This document shows, one piece after another, positions 17,733-24,873 of a stretch of DNA of 49,965 nt; the stretch's first letter is position 1; each line of letters opens with the position of its first letter. The stretch comes from Lachnospiraceae bacterium (GTDB taxonomy: Bacteria > Bacillota > Clostridia > Lachnospirales > Lachnospiraceae). The DNA lies in the NCBI GenBank assembly GCA_029224965.1, contig JAQXVO010000029.1:1-49965 (forward strand), written 5' to 3'. The notes under the pieces are model-generated. The model made no database searches, had not been told where the DNA came from, and was given only the letters and a program-made list of their open reading frames with translations. Both the position numbers and the translations under genes were made by a program.

Positions 17733-18326
17733 TCAGAGTTCTACACCGGAGAAGGGTGCCAGCTGCTTTCTTAAAACAGGGCCGATCAGAGCGGCAATGA
17801 CAATCTTGATCAGATCCAGGACGATGAAAGGAAGTACACCTGCTGCCAGAGCCTGAGGGAAGGTCATATGTGCGCTGAATGCCAGCCATGCGGTTCCAAG
17901 AAGATAGAGGACCCAGGTGGAAAGCTCCATTACAAGGATGGAAAGGATGCGGTTCTTCCAGTGCTTTCTAAGGAAAAGGCCGGTAATCAGAATCATGGGC
18001 AGGTAGCCGATGATATAGCCGCCGGTCGGTCCGAAAAGCTTTGCAGGGCCGCTGCCGAATCCGGAGAAGACCGGAAGGCCGATAAGGCCGATCAGCAGAT
18101 AAAGGAAATAGGAAACGACTCCGCTTTTCCAATCTAGAACATACATGGTAAGAAAAAGAGCCAGATTGCAAAGGGAAATAGGAACTGGTCCGATGGGTAC
18201 GGAAAGGGGTCCGAGAATACAGATGACTGCGGTCATCAGGGCAGTGGTCGTCATTTTCCGGACACGGGTGTTCTGACGATCGCCATTTGCGATCTGACTG
18301 GATGAATTGGTATTGATTTCTGACAT
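17733..18326 (-). CDS. bioY: Biotin transporter substrate-binding subunit BioY
   Basis: A 197-residue S-component of an ECF-type biotin importer with six membrane helices. The family pattern is clear: an Ala/Thr-rich first helix (TTTALMTAVICILGPLSVPIG, opening the domain), PVPISLCNLALFL, the conserved GLIGLPVFSGFGSGPAKLFG loop and GPTGGYIIGYLP. The start at 18326 is chosen for GGGAGGACTTAACC just upstream; a longer frame opens at 18362 but begins inside a palindrome. No energising module genes (EcfA/EcfT) are nearby, so it would use a shared one or work alone. No biotin-synthesis genes adjoin. A perfect 18-bp palindrome sits between promoter and start, pointing to repression by a biotin-sensing regulator. 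Confidence 0.93.
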   Translation of the reverse strand: MSEINTNSSSQIANGDRQNTRVRKMTTTALMTAVICILGPLSVPIGPVPISLCNLALFLTMYVLDWKSGVVSYFLYLLIGLIGLPVFSGFGSGPAKLFGPTGGYIIGYLPMILITGLFLRKHWKNRILSILVMELSTWVLYLLGTAWLAFSAHMTFPQALAAGVLPFIVLDLIKIVIAALIGPVLRKQLAPFSGVEL

Positions 18327-18342
18327 GGTTAAGTCCTCCCTG

Positions 18343-18360
18343 GGGTGACAATTGTCACCC
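18343..18360. promoter_or_regulatory. Perfect palindrome upstream of bioY (candidate operator)
   Basis: GGGTGACAATTGTCACCC is its own reverse complement over 18 bases and lies immediately before the bioY ribosome site. A further half-site GGGTGACAAT occurs at 18442-18451. The arrangement suggests an operator. The sequence differs from the GTTAAC-type BirA boxes known in Firmicutes, so the cognate regulator is uncertain. Confidence 0.6.
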
Positions 18361-18495
18361 AAATTTTTATGAAATTAGCTCACAAACAAGCCTTATTTTA
18401 GAGAACTTGAACTTTAATGTCAACCAGGAAACATTATAGACGGGTGACAATATACAAAGATTGAATTCTAATGAAGATATACCACACCTTTCAAA

Positions 18496-18551
18496 TTTAC
18501 ATTTGTATCGATATGATATTGACTTTCGATACAAATGTAAACCATTCCAGG
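18496..18551. repeat. Long inverted repeat between the MGMT-like gene and bioY
   Basis: Two perfect 16-base arms, TTTACATTTGTATCGA (18496-18511) and TCGATACAAATGTAAA (18536-18551), are separated by 24 bases. No T-run follows on either strand, so it is a poor terminator. It lies upstream of bioY and downstream of the MGMT-like gene, both on the - strand, and may be a paired operator for bioY. Confidence 0.6.
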
Positions 18552-18566
18552 AAGAAGTATGCTTTT

Positions 18567-19259
18567 TTAGATCCCGTACTTCTCCAGATCCACCCGATAA
18601 TCGATGACTTCGATTCCATCGGCTTCCAGAAGCTTTTTCTGCACGTCTTCGCCTCCGAAGGCAAAGCGTCCGGCCAGTTCGCCTCTGGAATTAACGACCT
18701 TGTAGCAGGGGATATGGTCCGGGTCCGGATTTTTGTGAAGAGCATTGCCGACTGCGCGTGACATACGTGGATTTCCGGCCATTTCCGCAACCTTGGCATA
18801 AGTAGCGACCCTGCCCCGTGGAATCTCTTTCACAGCTTCGTAAATCCGCCGGGTCGGCGTATCGCAGAGCATACGGTAGCTTCCCTGAATGAGATCCATG
18901 ACCTGATCCATGGGCACGCTGCCATCCAAGCGGACCGTAATCCAGTGTTCCTTATTCATGTGATAAGCAGGAGCAAAGCCTTCACTATGATTGATGACAT
19001 GGATAAAATCCGGATCGGCTTTGACATTCATGACCTGAATGGGGTCGGAAGTGGGGAGTCCGATTCGATCTCCCCGGACCTTCATGAAAAGGGCGAACCA
19101 TTTCCCGGAAAGAGGCTCCTTGGCGGCAATATTTTCCGGATATTTCTGCCAGGGCCGCTCAATCAGTGCGTGGTAGTCTTTCTTCAATCGTTCCAGGATC
19201 TGAGGGAGCATTTCCATGTTTTCTATGTCTGATTTATCAGTGTTTGTATGATTGTTCAT
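18567..19259 (-). CDS. MmcQ/YjbR domain fused to MGMT-type alkyltransferase-like domain
   Basis: A 230-residue two-domain protein. Residues about 25-132 form an MmcQ/YjbR-like domain (PLSGKWFALFMKV and MNKEHWITVRLDGSVP are its hallmark stretches; the DNA-binding-like CyaY-type fold has no proven function). Residues about 136-218 form the DNA-binding domain of O6-alkylguanine-DNA alkyltransferases: IPRGRVATYAKVAEMAG, SRAVGNALHKNP and GRFAFGG. The acceptor-cysteine motif, normally PCHRV, reads PCYKV (Cys185 kept, His and Arg changed), so direct methyl transfer is uncertain and a lesion-recognition role like that of alkyltransferase-like proteins is possible. The start at 19259 follows AGGGGAAAAC. 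The next gene upstream is also a DNA-repair-type protein. Confidence 0.85.
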   Translation of the reverse strand: MNNHTNTDKSDIENMEMLPQILERLKKDYHALIERPWQKYPENIAAKEPLSGKWFALFMKVRGDRIGLPTSDPIQVMNVKADPDFIHVINHSEGFAPAYHMNKEHWITVRLDGSVPMDQVMDLIQGSYRMLCDTPTRRIYEAVKEIPRGRVATYAKVAEMAGNPRMSRAVGNALHKNPDPDHIPCYKVVNSRGELAGRFAFGGEDVQKKLLEADGIEVIDYRVDLEKYGI

Positions 19260-19383
19260 GTTTTCCCCTCTTATCTTTTCCATATCGGATCTTGTGGTTT
19301 ATGGTGAATCTTTTGGCTTTTTTCAGCTATACATTCGGTCAGAGGCATAATTGTTCGGAGACCGGTACCGCATGCGATAAGCG

Positions 19384-19890
19384 TTAACGAGCGATATCAG
19401 ACTGCCGGATTGTCTTTCCCCAGCTTTCTACAAGCTTTGGCAGGGTCCAGGCAGCGTTGGCCGGACTGGTGGAGGGAAGGCAGACCGCCGGTCTTTTGAT
19501 TTCCGACTCAATATACTTTCGATAGAGCTTATCGGCCGTCTTTCCGTTGGTGATGATCAGCCGGATCTTGGCTGTCTCAAGGATGGGGCTGAGATCATTC
19601 GGCTTTGCATTTCTGATACTGGCATCTGAGGAACCGGTGATAGTGCAGGATCGGATCACATCCCAGAGCGCAATACCATTTCGAAGGAGAAAGGCTTTCT
19701 TCTCCGGAACCGTCTCTGGAAGCTCCTCTTCAAAGATCTGTGACAGAACCTTCCAGAAGCGGTTCTGGGGATGACCGTAAAAGAAGGCGGTTTCCCTGGA
19801 TTTTACAGAGGGAAAGGAACCCAGAATCAGAATGCGGGAGTTTTCGTCATAAACCGGATCAATTGGATGCTGCAGGGTCTGTTCTTGCAA
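19384..19890 (-). CDS. DNA-deoxyinosine glycosylase (uracil-DNA glycosylase superfamily)
   Basis: A 168-residue member of the uracil-DNA glycosylase superfamily. It matches the hypoxanthine/deoxyinosine DNA glycosylase branch: the opening ILILGSFPSVKSRETAFFYG, PQNRFW, GIALWDVI and the C-terminal LPSTSPANAAW loop that follows the usual minor-groove probe position. It would excise deaminated adenine (hypoxanthine) from DNA in base excision repair. I start it at the TTG at 19890, because CGGAGGAAAACC lies just upstream; the longer frame (to 19911) would put that ribosome site inside the gene. It precedes the YjbR-MGMT gene by 124 bases on the same strand, so the two may form a small repair unit. 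Confidence 0.83.
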   Translation of the reverse strand: MQEQTLQHPIDPVYDENSRILILGSFPSVKSRETAFFYGHPQNRFWKVLSQIFEEELPETVPEKKAFLLRNGIALWDVIRSCTITGSSDASIRNAKPNDLSPILETAKIRLIITNGKTADKLYRKYIESEIKRPAVCLPSTSPANAAWTLPKLVESWGKTIRQSDIAR

Positions 19891-20087
19891 GGTTTTCCTC
19901 CGAAGAAGCAAAAAGCCTCTTTCTACTCTTAGACGGAATGATGATTGGATTTCGATCCCATCATATCAGAAATTCAAGGGCAGAAAGTGGCGTTTTTTTA
20001 TTTCGGACTGTATGATCTGCCTTGTCAGACTGTCCTGGTTAAATATAAAATGAGGATTGTTGGTTGAATTCACGAGGATTTATATAG

Positions 20088-20930
20088 ATGGTAAACAAAA
20101 AAGAAATGAATCAAAGAAAAGCAGTTTTTCTCGATATAGACGGTACGCTGGTGACTTTTCAAAGAAAGTTCCCCTCGTCTGCCCGTCTTGCCATGGAGAA
20201 GGCGCGCTCTGCCGGCCATCTTCTTTTCATCTGCACCGGCCGTACCCCGAGTCAGATCTATCCCTGGCTCCTTGAGACCGGCCTTTTTGATGGAATCGTT
20301 GCAGGCGCCGGGTCGGATGTCCGGGCGGAGGGCGAAATCATTTTCCAGCACTTTGTCGATCGTAAGAAACTGTTTGAACTGATCCACTGGATGAATGAGA
20401 GGCAGATCTACCTCATTCTGCAGGGCAGTGAGGATCTGTATGCGGATGAAAAGCTGCTGGCATTCCACAGGAGTCTCTACACAGACGATGCTGTGCGTCA
20501 GGAAAGGGAAAAGCTTCTCGGCCATGTCGAGATTCTGAATGATATGGAAGGCGCTCCGAACATTGAAAAAATCGCCTACTATCACTCCACTCTGACGCAG
20601 AAGGAGCTGCAGGAGGCCATTGGTCTATATTTCAGCGTGACGGAATCCAGTATCAGCAGAGGCGGCAGACGGAACGGGGAGATTACCGTCCGGGGCTTCG
20701 ATAAGGCGCTGGGCATGAAATATATGCTGGATCACTTCGGGCTTACGCGGGAGGACAGCATCGGCTTCGGGGACAGTGAAAATGACCTGCCCATGATGAA
20801 TTACGCCGGTCTGTCTGTCGCCATGGGCAATGGTTCCGAGCCGACGAAAGAGGCGGCGGACCTTGTTACCGCACCGATTGAAGAAGACGGCCTCTATCAG
20901 GGATTCGTCAGGGCCGGGCTGATTTCCTAA
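20088..20930 (+). CDS. Cof-type HAD-superfamily hydrolase
   Basis: A 280-residue phosphatase of the HAD superfamily, Cof/IIB subfamily, acting in the cytoplasm on small phosphorylated metabolites. Motif I FLDIDGTLV (nucleophile and acid-base Asp) is near residue 15, motif II CTGRTPSQ near 49, the cap domain (alpha/beta, type C2b) spans about 85-190, motif III Lys is in RGFDKALGM, and motif IV GFGDSENDLPMM is near 228. Substrate is not predictable; relatives act on FMN, PLP, sugar phosphates or pyrimidine phosphates. GAGG lies 11 bases before the ATG at 20088; an alternative ATG 18 bases later has no better site. Confidence 0.9.
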   Translation: MVNKKEMNQRKAVFLDIDGTLVTFQRKFPSSARLAMEKARSAGHLLFICTGRTPSQIYPWLLETGLFDGIVAGAGSDVRAEGEIIFQHFVDRKKLFELIHWMNERQIYLILQGSEDLYADEKLLAFHRSLYTDDAVRQEREKLLGHVEILNDMEGAPNIEKIAYYHSTLTQKELQEAIGLYFSVTESSISRGGRRNGEITVRGFDKALGMKYMLDHFGLTREDSIGFGDSENDLPMMNYAGLSVAMGNGSEPTKEAADLVTAPIEEDGLYQGFVRAGLIS

Positions 20931-20934
20931 AAAA

Positions 20935-20962
20935 CTGCCACCTTGGCGGTGGCAGCTCGTTT
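20935..20962. terminator. Hairpin after the HAD hydrolase gene
   Basis: CTGCCACC/GGTGGCAG stem at 20935-20955 with a five-base loop, preceded by AAAAAA on the left. The T-run on the right is weak (CTCGTTT), so it may act better for the converging kinase gene on the - strand. Confidence 0.6.
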
Positions 20963-21013
20963 CTGGAATTGTTGATATGATAAGAACAGTGTCAGCAGAG
21001 GAAATTCACATCC

Positions 21014-22078
21014 TCAGGCCGGCGTCAGCACGGCTGCGAAGACGATCAGAAGGACCATGAGAATCAGAATCTGGATGGCATCAAGGATGGCGATTCCGAT
21101 ATAGCGGACCCAGCGCTTCTTACTCTGGCAGAGGGGCATAAAGCGCTGAATGTTCATATAGTTGAAGCATCCGAAGACGATGGACAGGGCCATGAGGAAA
21201 ATGAAAATTCTTTCGATCCAGAGAATGACACCGGTCGTATTTTCAATTTTTATAGTCATGCTGAACAGGAAAAGAAGCAGGTAGGTAATGCTTGCGACCG
21301 TCATTTTCCAGAAGGACCGGGTCCGGAAGCCGGGCAGGGTATAATCGGACAGGGAACCGGAATTATGGACCTTTTTCAGAGGCTTGGGCGAGTCCAGATT
21401 TTCCTTTAATTCGGAGACGTTTTCAAAGCGTTCTGCCGGATTCAGCTGGGTGCATTTGTCGATAATGGAGTCGAGATGGTCTGACTTTGTGTCCAGGGAA
21501 GCGGCCATCTTCTTCAGCACAATGCCCAGGGCATAGATATCCGTCTGGGGAGAGGAAGCGCCGAAGCCGTACTGCTCAGGAGCAGCGTAGCCCTGTGTTC
21601 CGAGAAGAACCGTATCTTCCTCCGCCAGGGAATAGAATTTTGCCGCATTGAAATCCAGAAGGACCGGATGATTATAGCTTGTGATGATAATATTCGAGGG
21701 TTTGATGTCCCGGTGAATAATGGCGGGCCGGGCGGAGTGCAGCTTATTGACAATGCTGCAGAGGTCATCCATGTAGGTCCGGATGTCGCTTTCTGACAGA
21801 TCGTGATTCTGAATCTTCTCTGCCAGGGAAGTGCCCGAGATATATTCCTCGATGACTGTAAGTTCGGAGTCCTCTTCCACATAGTCAATGATTCTGGGAA
21901 CGCCGGTGATGGGGTGGCGGTAGAGATACTCGTAGACCTTCGGATTATAGACGTCGAGAACCTTTTTGATGTAGATTTTAGAGGTTTCCTGATGCTGGAC
22001 CAGGTAGACCTTATGTGGTTCGTTGATGACCGCTATGGTTTTATAATAGGACAGAGCCAGTTTCTTTGAATAATCCAC
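21014..22078 (-). CDS. Membrane-associated Ser/Thr protein kinase
   Basis: A 354-residue eukaryotic-like (Hanks-type) kinase, starting at GTG 22078 after AGGAGGATATT. The kinase domain spans about 10-235: Lys39 (IYIKKV) for ATP, Glu77-Glu78 hinge, the catalytic loop HRDIKPSN (122-129), LLDFNAAKF where DFG is DFN (142-144), and GTQGYAAPEQYG with the APE motif. The Gly-rich loop is poorly conserved. Residues about 255-354 hold three hydrophobic segments, anchoring it with the kinase in the cytoplasm. There is no extracellular PASTA sensor. It is divergent from a helix-turn-helix protein gene only 108 bases away, so the two probably act together. Confidence 0.88.
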   Translation of the reverse strand: MDYSKKLALSYYKTIAVINEPHKVYLVQHQETSKIYIKKVLDVYNPKVYEYLYRHPITGVPRIIDYVEEDSELTVIEEYISGTSLAEKIQNHDLSESDIRTYMDDLCSIVNKLHSARPAIIHRDIKPSNIIITSYNHPVLLDFNAAKFYSLAEEDTVLLGTQGYAAPEQYGFGASSPQTDIYALGIVLKKMAASLDTKSDHLDSIIDKCTQLNPAERFENVSELKENLDSPKPLKKVHNSGSLSDYTLPGFRTRSFWKMTVASITYLLLFLFSMTIKIENTTGVILWIERIFIFLMALSIVFGCFNYMNIQRFMPLCQSKKRWVRYIGIAILDAIQILILMVLLIVFAAVLTPA

Positions 22079-22186
22079 AATATCCTCCTGAATATATAGA
22101 AAATTATATCAGATGGGAGGCAGGTTATGAACCAGAAAGAGATAAACAGCAGAGACGCGATTAGCGGTGAAAGGAACGGCAGATAA

Positions 22187-22705
22187 ATGAGCAATGAAAT
22201 TTGGAACAAAAAGGGCACGATGAAATCCATGAAAGAGAATGACAAGACAGAGAAAGACACGGACGAACTGAACGAGGTTCTGGGAAAGACGCATCTCTCG
22301 GACTTTGAGAATTATCGCAGGGAAAATAAGGAAAGTATGAACGATGGCGTGGAATCCTTTACGTTTTATCTAAAGGATCTCCTGTCGAAAAAGGGCCTGA
22401 CCCAGCAGACGGTATTCTTACGGGCTGATATACCGGAGCGCTATGGCTACAAGCTCCTGTCCGGAGAAAAGCATACCAGGCAGAGGGATGTCATCCTTCG
22501 GATCTGCTATGCAGGTGAGTTAAGCCTGGCCGAAACCCAGAGAGCGTTGAAGAAATACCAAATGCCGGAGCTCTATCCGAAGATTCCTAGAGATGCACTT
22601 CTTATGATTGTCTTTAATGAGCGGCCGGGCAGCATACTTGAGGTAAATGCCCTTCTGAAGAAGAACGGCTTCGAGCCCCTGCGAACGAGCGGGTTACAGA
22701 ATTAA
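22187..22705 (+). CDS. Helix-turn-helix protein divergent from the Ser/Thr kinase
   Basis: A 172-residue soluble protein. Residues about 1-50 are charged and probably disordered. Residues 55-125 look like a Cro/C1-type helix-turn-helix (FTFYLKDLLSKKGLTQQTVF, then ERYGYKLLSGEKHTRQRDV, where the second helix carries the Arg/Gln recognition face). A helical tail follows, with the ERPGSILEVNALLKKNGFEPL end. AAAGGAA precedes the ATG. Divergence from the kinase gene suggests that the kinase may control it by phosphorylation, or that it regulates the kinase operon; both are inference. A precise family name was not recognised. Confidence 0.7.
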   Translation: MSNEIWNKKGTMKSMKENDKTEKDTDELNEVLGKTHLSDFENYRRENKESMNDGVESFTFYLKDLLSKKGLTQQTVFLRADIPERYGYKLLSGEKHTRQRDVILRICYAGELSLAETQRALKKYQMPELYPKIPRDALLMIVFNERPGSILEVNALLKKNGFEPLRTSGLQN

Positions 22706-22723
22706 TATTGGTCTATATTTCCC

Positions 22724-22743
22724 ACCGCTTCGGGGAGAAGCGG
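22724..22743 (+). terminator. Small hairpin after the HTH gene
   Basis: CCGCTTC/GAAGCGG stem with a GGGGA loop, some 20 bases after the stop codon and just behind a copy of the word GGTCTATATTT (22710-22720). There is no clear T-run, so termination is only possible. Confidence 0.45.
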
Positions 22744-22804
22744 AAAAGCAGTACTCGTCTATAATTGTCTCATATTCCAATTGGATGATAGTGAAGATGA
22801 TTCA

Positions 22805-23329
22805 ATGAGAGACAAAGAGGGTACTGCTTTTTTTCTGTCTAACTGCATAGGGGCGCTCCTGATTGGGGCCCTGATTTACGGGTTGCTCTCGCCGGATATG
22901 ATTTTTATGAAAGCCATCGGTTTGTTTAAGGGAGGATCCGGCATCCGGATGGATGTCGTGCATCTGACAGTCTTAAAGCAGATCCGAAATTACCTGCCCG
23001 ACATGCTCTGGGCCTATGCTCTGGTTTTCGCCCTATGTTTTCTCATTGGTCAAAAAGAAGGTGAGTTATTCAGAATCTTTATTACGGCAGCGGTCTTTTC
23101 AGCCGTGCTGGAACTGCTTCAGATGACACCATATGTCAGAGGGACCTTTGATCCATTCGACATTCTGGCGGAGCTTTTGGCAGAGGCCCTAGCGGTTCTT
23201 GTGATAAGGGTGAAAATAACTCGAAAATGGAGGGTTTATGAAGAAAACAGCAAAAATTCTGGCAGTAGTTCTCTGCCTTTCTCTGTTCGCCGGGATGGCA
23301 CTGGCAAGCGGAGAATCCTCAAGCGATAA
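22805..23329 (+). CDS. VanZ-like integral membrane protein
   Basis: A roughly 174-residue protein with four membrane helices, resembling VanZ/DUF2809-type proteins: LPDMLWAYALVFALCFLIG, then the AVFSAVLELLQ helix, and the conserved GTFDPFDILAELLAEALAVL end. VanZ confers low-level teicoplanin resistance in enterococci, but most homologues have no known role. The start is uncertain: ATG at 22805 or TTG at 22781, neither with a strong ribosome site. The frame runs 92 bases into the next gene; the last 32 residues are a hydrophilic tail read across that gene's signal-peptide region, so the original stop may have been lost. Confidence 0.68.
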   Translation: MRDKEGTAFFLSNCIGALLIGALIYGLLSPDMIFMKAIGLFKGGSGIRMDVVHLTVLKQIRNYLPDMLWAYALVFALCFLIGQKEGELFRIFITAAVFSAVLELLQMTPYVRGTFDPFDILAELLAEALAVLVIRVKITRKWRVYEENSKNSGSSSLPFSVRRDGTGKRRILKR

Positions 23330-24164
23330 GAGTAAGAAGAGCGTGGTGACATCCGGTGACAGCGGATCCAAAGCTGCGGATCAGTCGTCGAAGAAGGGCA
23401 AGAGCTCTTCGAAGAAAAGCACGACAACCATCGATCCGCAGGTTCTTCTGGATAAGGATGGAATCAAAATCACGGCGGAAAAGTACATCAACGACAGCGT
23501 AACAGGCGACGGCGTTCAGCTCCTGGTAGAAAATAACACGGACAAAACGTACACCATTGGTTGCGATGCCCTGATCGTCAATGATTATATGATCACAGAT
23601 CTCTTTTCTACTGATGTAGCACCGGGCAAGAAGTCCAATGCAACCATGGATCTCCTTTCCAGCGAGCTGAATGCGGCAGGCATCGACAAGATCGGAAAGA
23701 TCGAGATGTATTTCCATGCCTATACAACGGACAGTATGGACTACCTTTTCCACAACGAATATTCCATGATTCAGACCTCTGACTTTGCAGACATGGATAC
23801 CACGCCAAACGATACCGGATCGGAGCTCTACAACCAGAACGGCATCCGCATTGTCGGCAAGACTGTGGATGAGGACTCCTTCTGGGGAACCGCAATTCTT
23901 CTCTATATCGAGAACAACTCCGGACAGAATGTGGATATCACAACAGATGAGCTTTCCGTCAATGGATACATGATGGATCCGGTCTTCTCAGCGACCGTCT
24001 ATAACGGAAAGAAGTCCATTGATGACATCACTCTGCTTTCGAGCGATCTCGAAGCTAACGGCATCAAGTCCATCGATCAGGTGGAGTTGAAGTTCAACAT
24101 TTCAAATCCGGACACCTATGAAACAATCGCAGAGTCGGACCCGATTACGTTTTCTGCTAAATAA
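23238..24164 (+). CDS. Secreted protein with two tandem copies of an unknown beta-domain
   Basis: A 308-residue exported protein. Residues 1-24 are a signal peptide (Lys-Lys start, hydrophobic core, ALA-S cleavage region). Residues 25-66 are a Ser/Lys-rich spacer. Two similar domains follow at about 69-180 and 195-308; each opens with DGIKITAEKYIND or NGIRIVGKTVDED, has VENNTDKTYTIG or IENNSGQNVDIT, then VNDYMI or VNGYMM, and GKKS followed by LLSSELNAAGI or LLSSDLEANGI. This is an internal duplication of an immunoglobulin-like DUF often found in Clostridia lipoproteins and secreted proteins. No lipobox or LPxTG is present. GGAGGGTTT precedes the ATG. It is followed closely by a small membrane protein gene. 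Function unknown. Confidence 0.8.
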   Translation: MKKTAKILAVVLCLSLFAGMALASGESSSDKSKKSVVTSGDSGSKAADQSSKKGKSSSKKSTTTIDPQVLLDKDGIKITAEKYINDSVTGDGVQLLVENNTDKTYTIGCDALIVNDYMITDLFSTDVAPGKKSNATMDLLSSELNAAGIDKIGKIEMYFHAYTTDSMDYLFHNEYSMIQTSDFADMDTTPNDTGSELYNQNGIRIVGKTVDEDSFWGTAILLYIENNSGQNVDITTDELSVNGYMMDPVFSATVYNGKKSIDDITLLSSDLEANGIKSIDQVELKFNISNPDTYETIAESDPITFSAK

Positions 24165-24180
24165 CAGGAGGAATTATGAT

Positions 24181-24573
24181 ATGAAAATTTGGAAGCTGGT
24201 TTCTGGTATTTTATCTATGGTATTTTTTGCAATCGTTGTATTCCAGTCCTGTGCGGCCGGTTTGTCAAATGCACTGGAATCAAACGGTGAGACATCCGGT
24301 ACAGCGGGCGTATTTGTAGCCATCTTTTTGCTGGCAGGCGGAATTGTTTCGGTTGCAACAAGAAATTCGGGAAAGAAGGGCGCTAACATCGCACTTTTCA
24401 TCCTGTACGGACTAGCCGCAATCGTAGGATTTGCAGGCCACGGAAGCTATTCGGATCTGTCTATCTGGGCAGGCTGGTGCCTGATCTGTGCCATCCTTGC
24501 CATTGTGGCTATGATCGGCGGGAAGAAGAAGGGAAGCAAGGACGACAAGGACAGCACTTCCGCTCAGTTATAA
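24181..24573 (+). CDS. Small four-helix membrane protein
   Basis: A 130-residue protein with four predicted membrane helices (about 4-25, 42-60, 70-88 and 95-113) and a Lys/Asp-rich cytoplasmic tail (KKKGSKDDKD). AGGAGGAATT lies just upstream of the ATG and only 16 bases separate it from the secreted duplicated-domain protein, so the two are one operon. Residues QSCAAG in helix 1 and a conserved Gly-rich central helix recall small membrane proteins of Gram-positive bacteria that accompany secreted DUF4352-like proteins, but I do not recognise a named family. Confidence 0.7.
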   Translation: MKIWKLVSGILSMVFFAIVVFQSCAAGLSNALESNGETSGTAGVFVAIFLLAGGIVSVATRNSGKKGANIALFILYGLAAIVGFAGHGSYSDLSIWAGWCLICAILAIVAMIGGKKKGSKDDKDSTSAQL

Positions 24574-24873
24574 TTCGCATAAAGCCATGCTGTAGGTAAA
24601 AACCATATAGTAAATTCAGAAATACCTTCTTTATCGGAATTTTCGTCCGGGAGATGTATGATCAGATGGTAAGAGAGTAGTTTTACGGATCGGAGCTGCG
24701 AAATATAGACCAGTTTTGAAATAATGCATGAATAGCGAATCCCCGCTTTGCGTTTGCAAGACGGGGATTTTAAGTGGTTTCCCAGGGACTTTCTTCTCCG
24801 ACTGCACCGAATTGCGCTATAATCAGGGAGTGAGCAGAATTTTCTATGTCTGCAGAATAGATAGGGGGTTTTT
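24574..24873. other. Intergenic region with motif copy and hairpin
   Basis: Three hundred bases without a gene. AAATATAGACC lies at 24701-24711, and a terminator-like stem AATCCCCG/CGGGGATT at 24738-24768 runs into TTTTAA. The same pair of elements, in the same order, recurs after the next gene (25984 and 26001). Confidence 0.6.
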
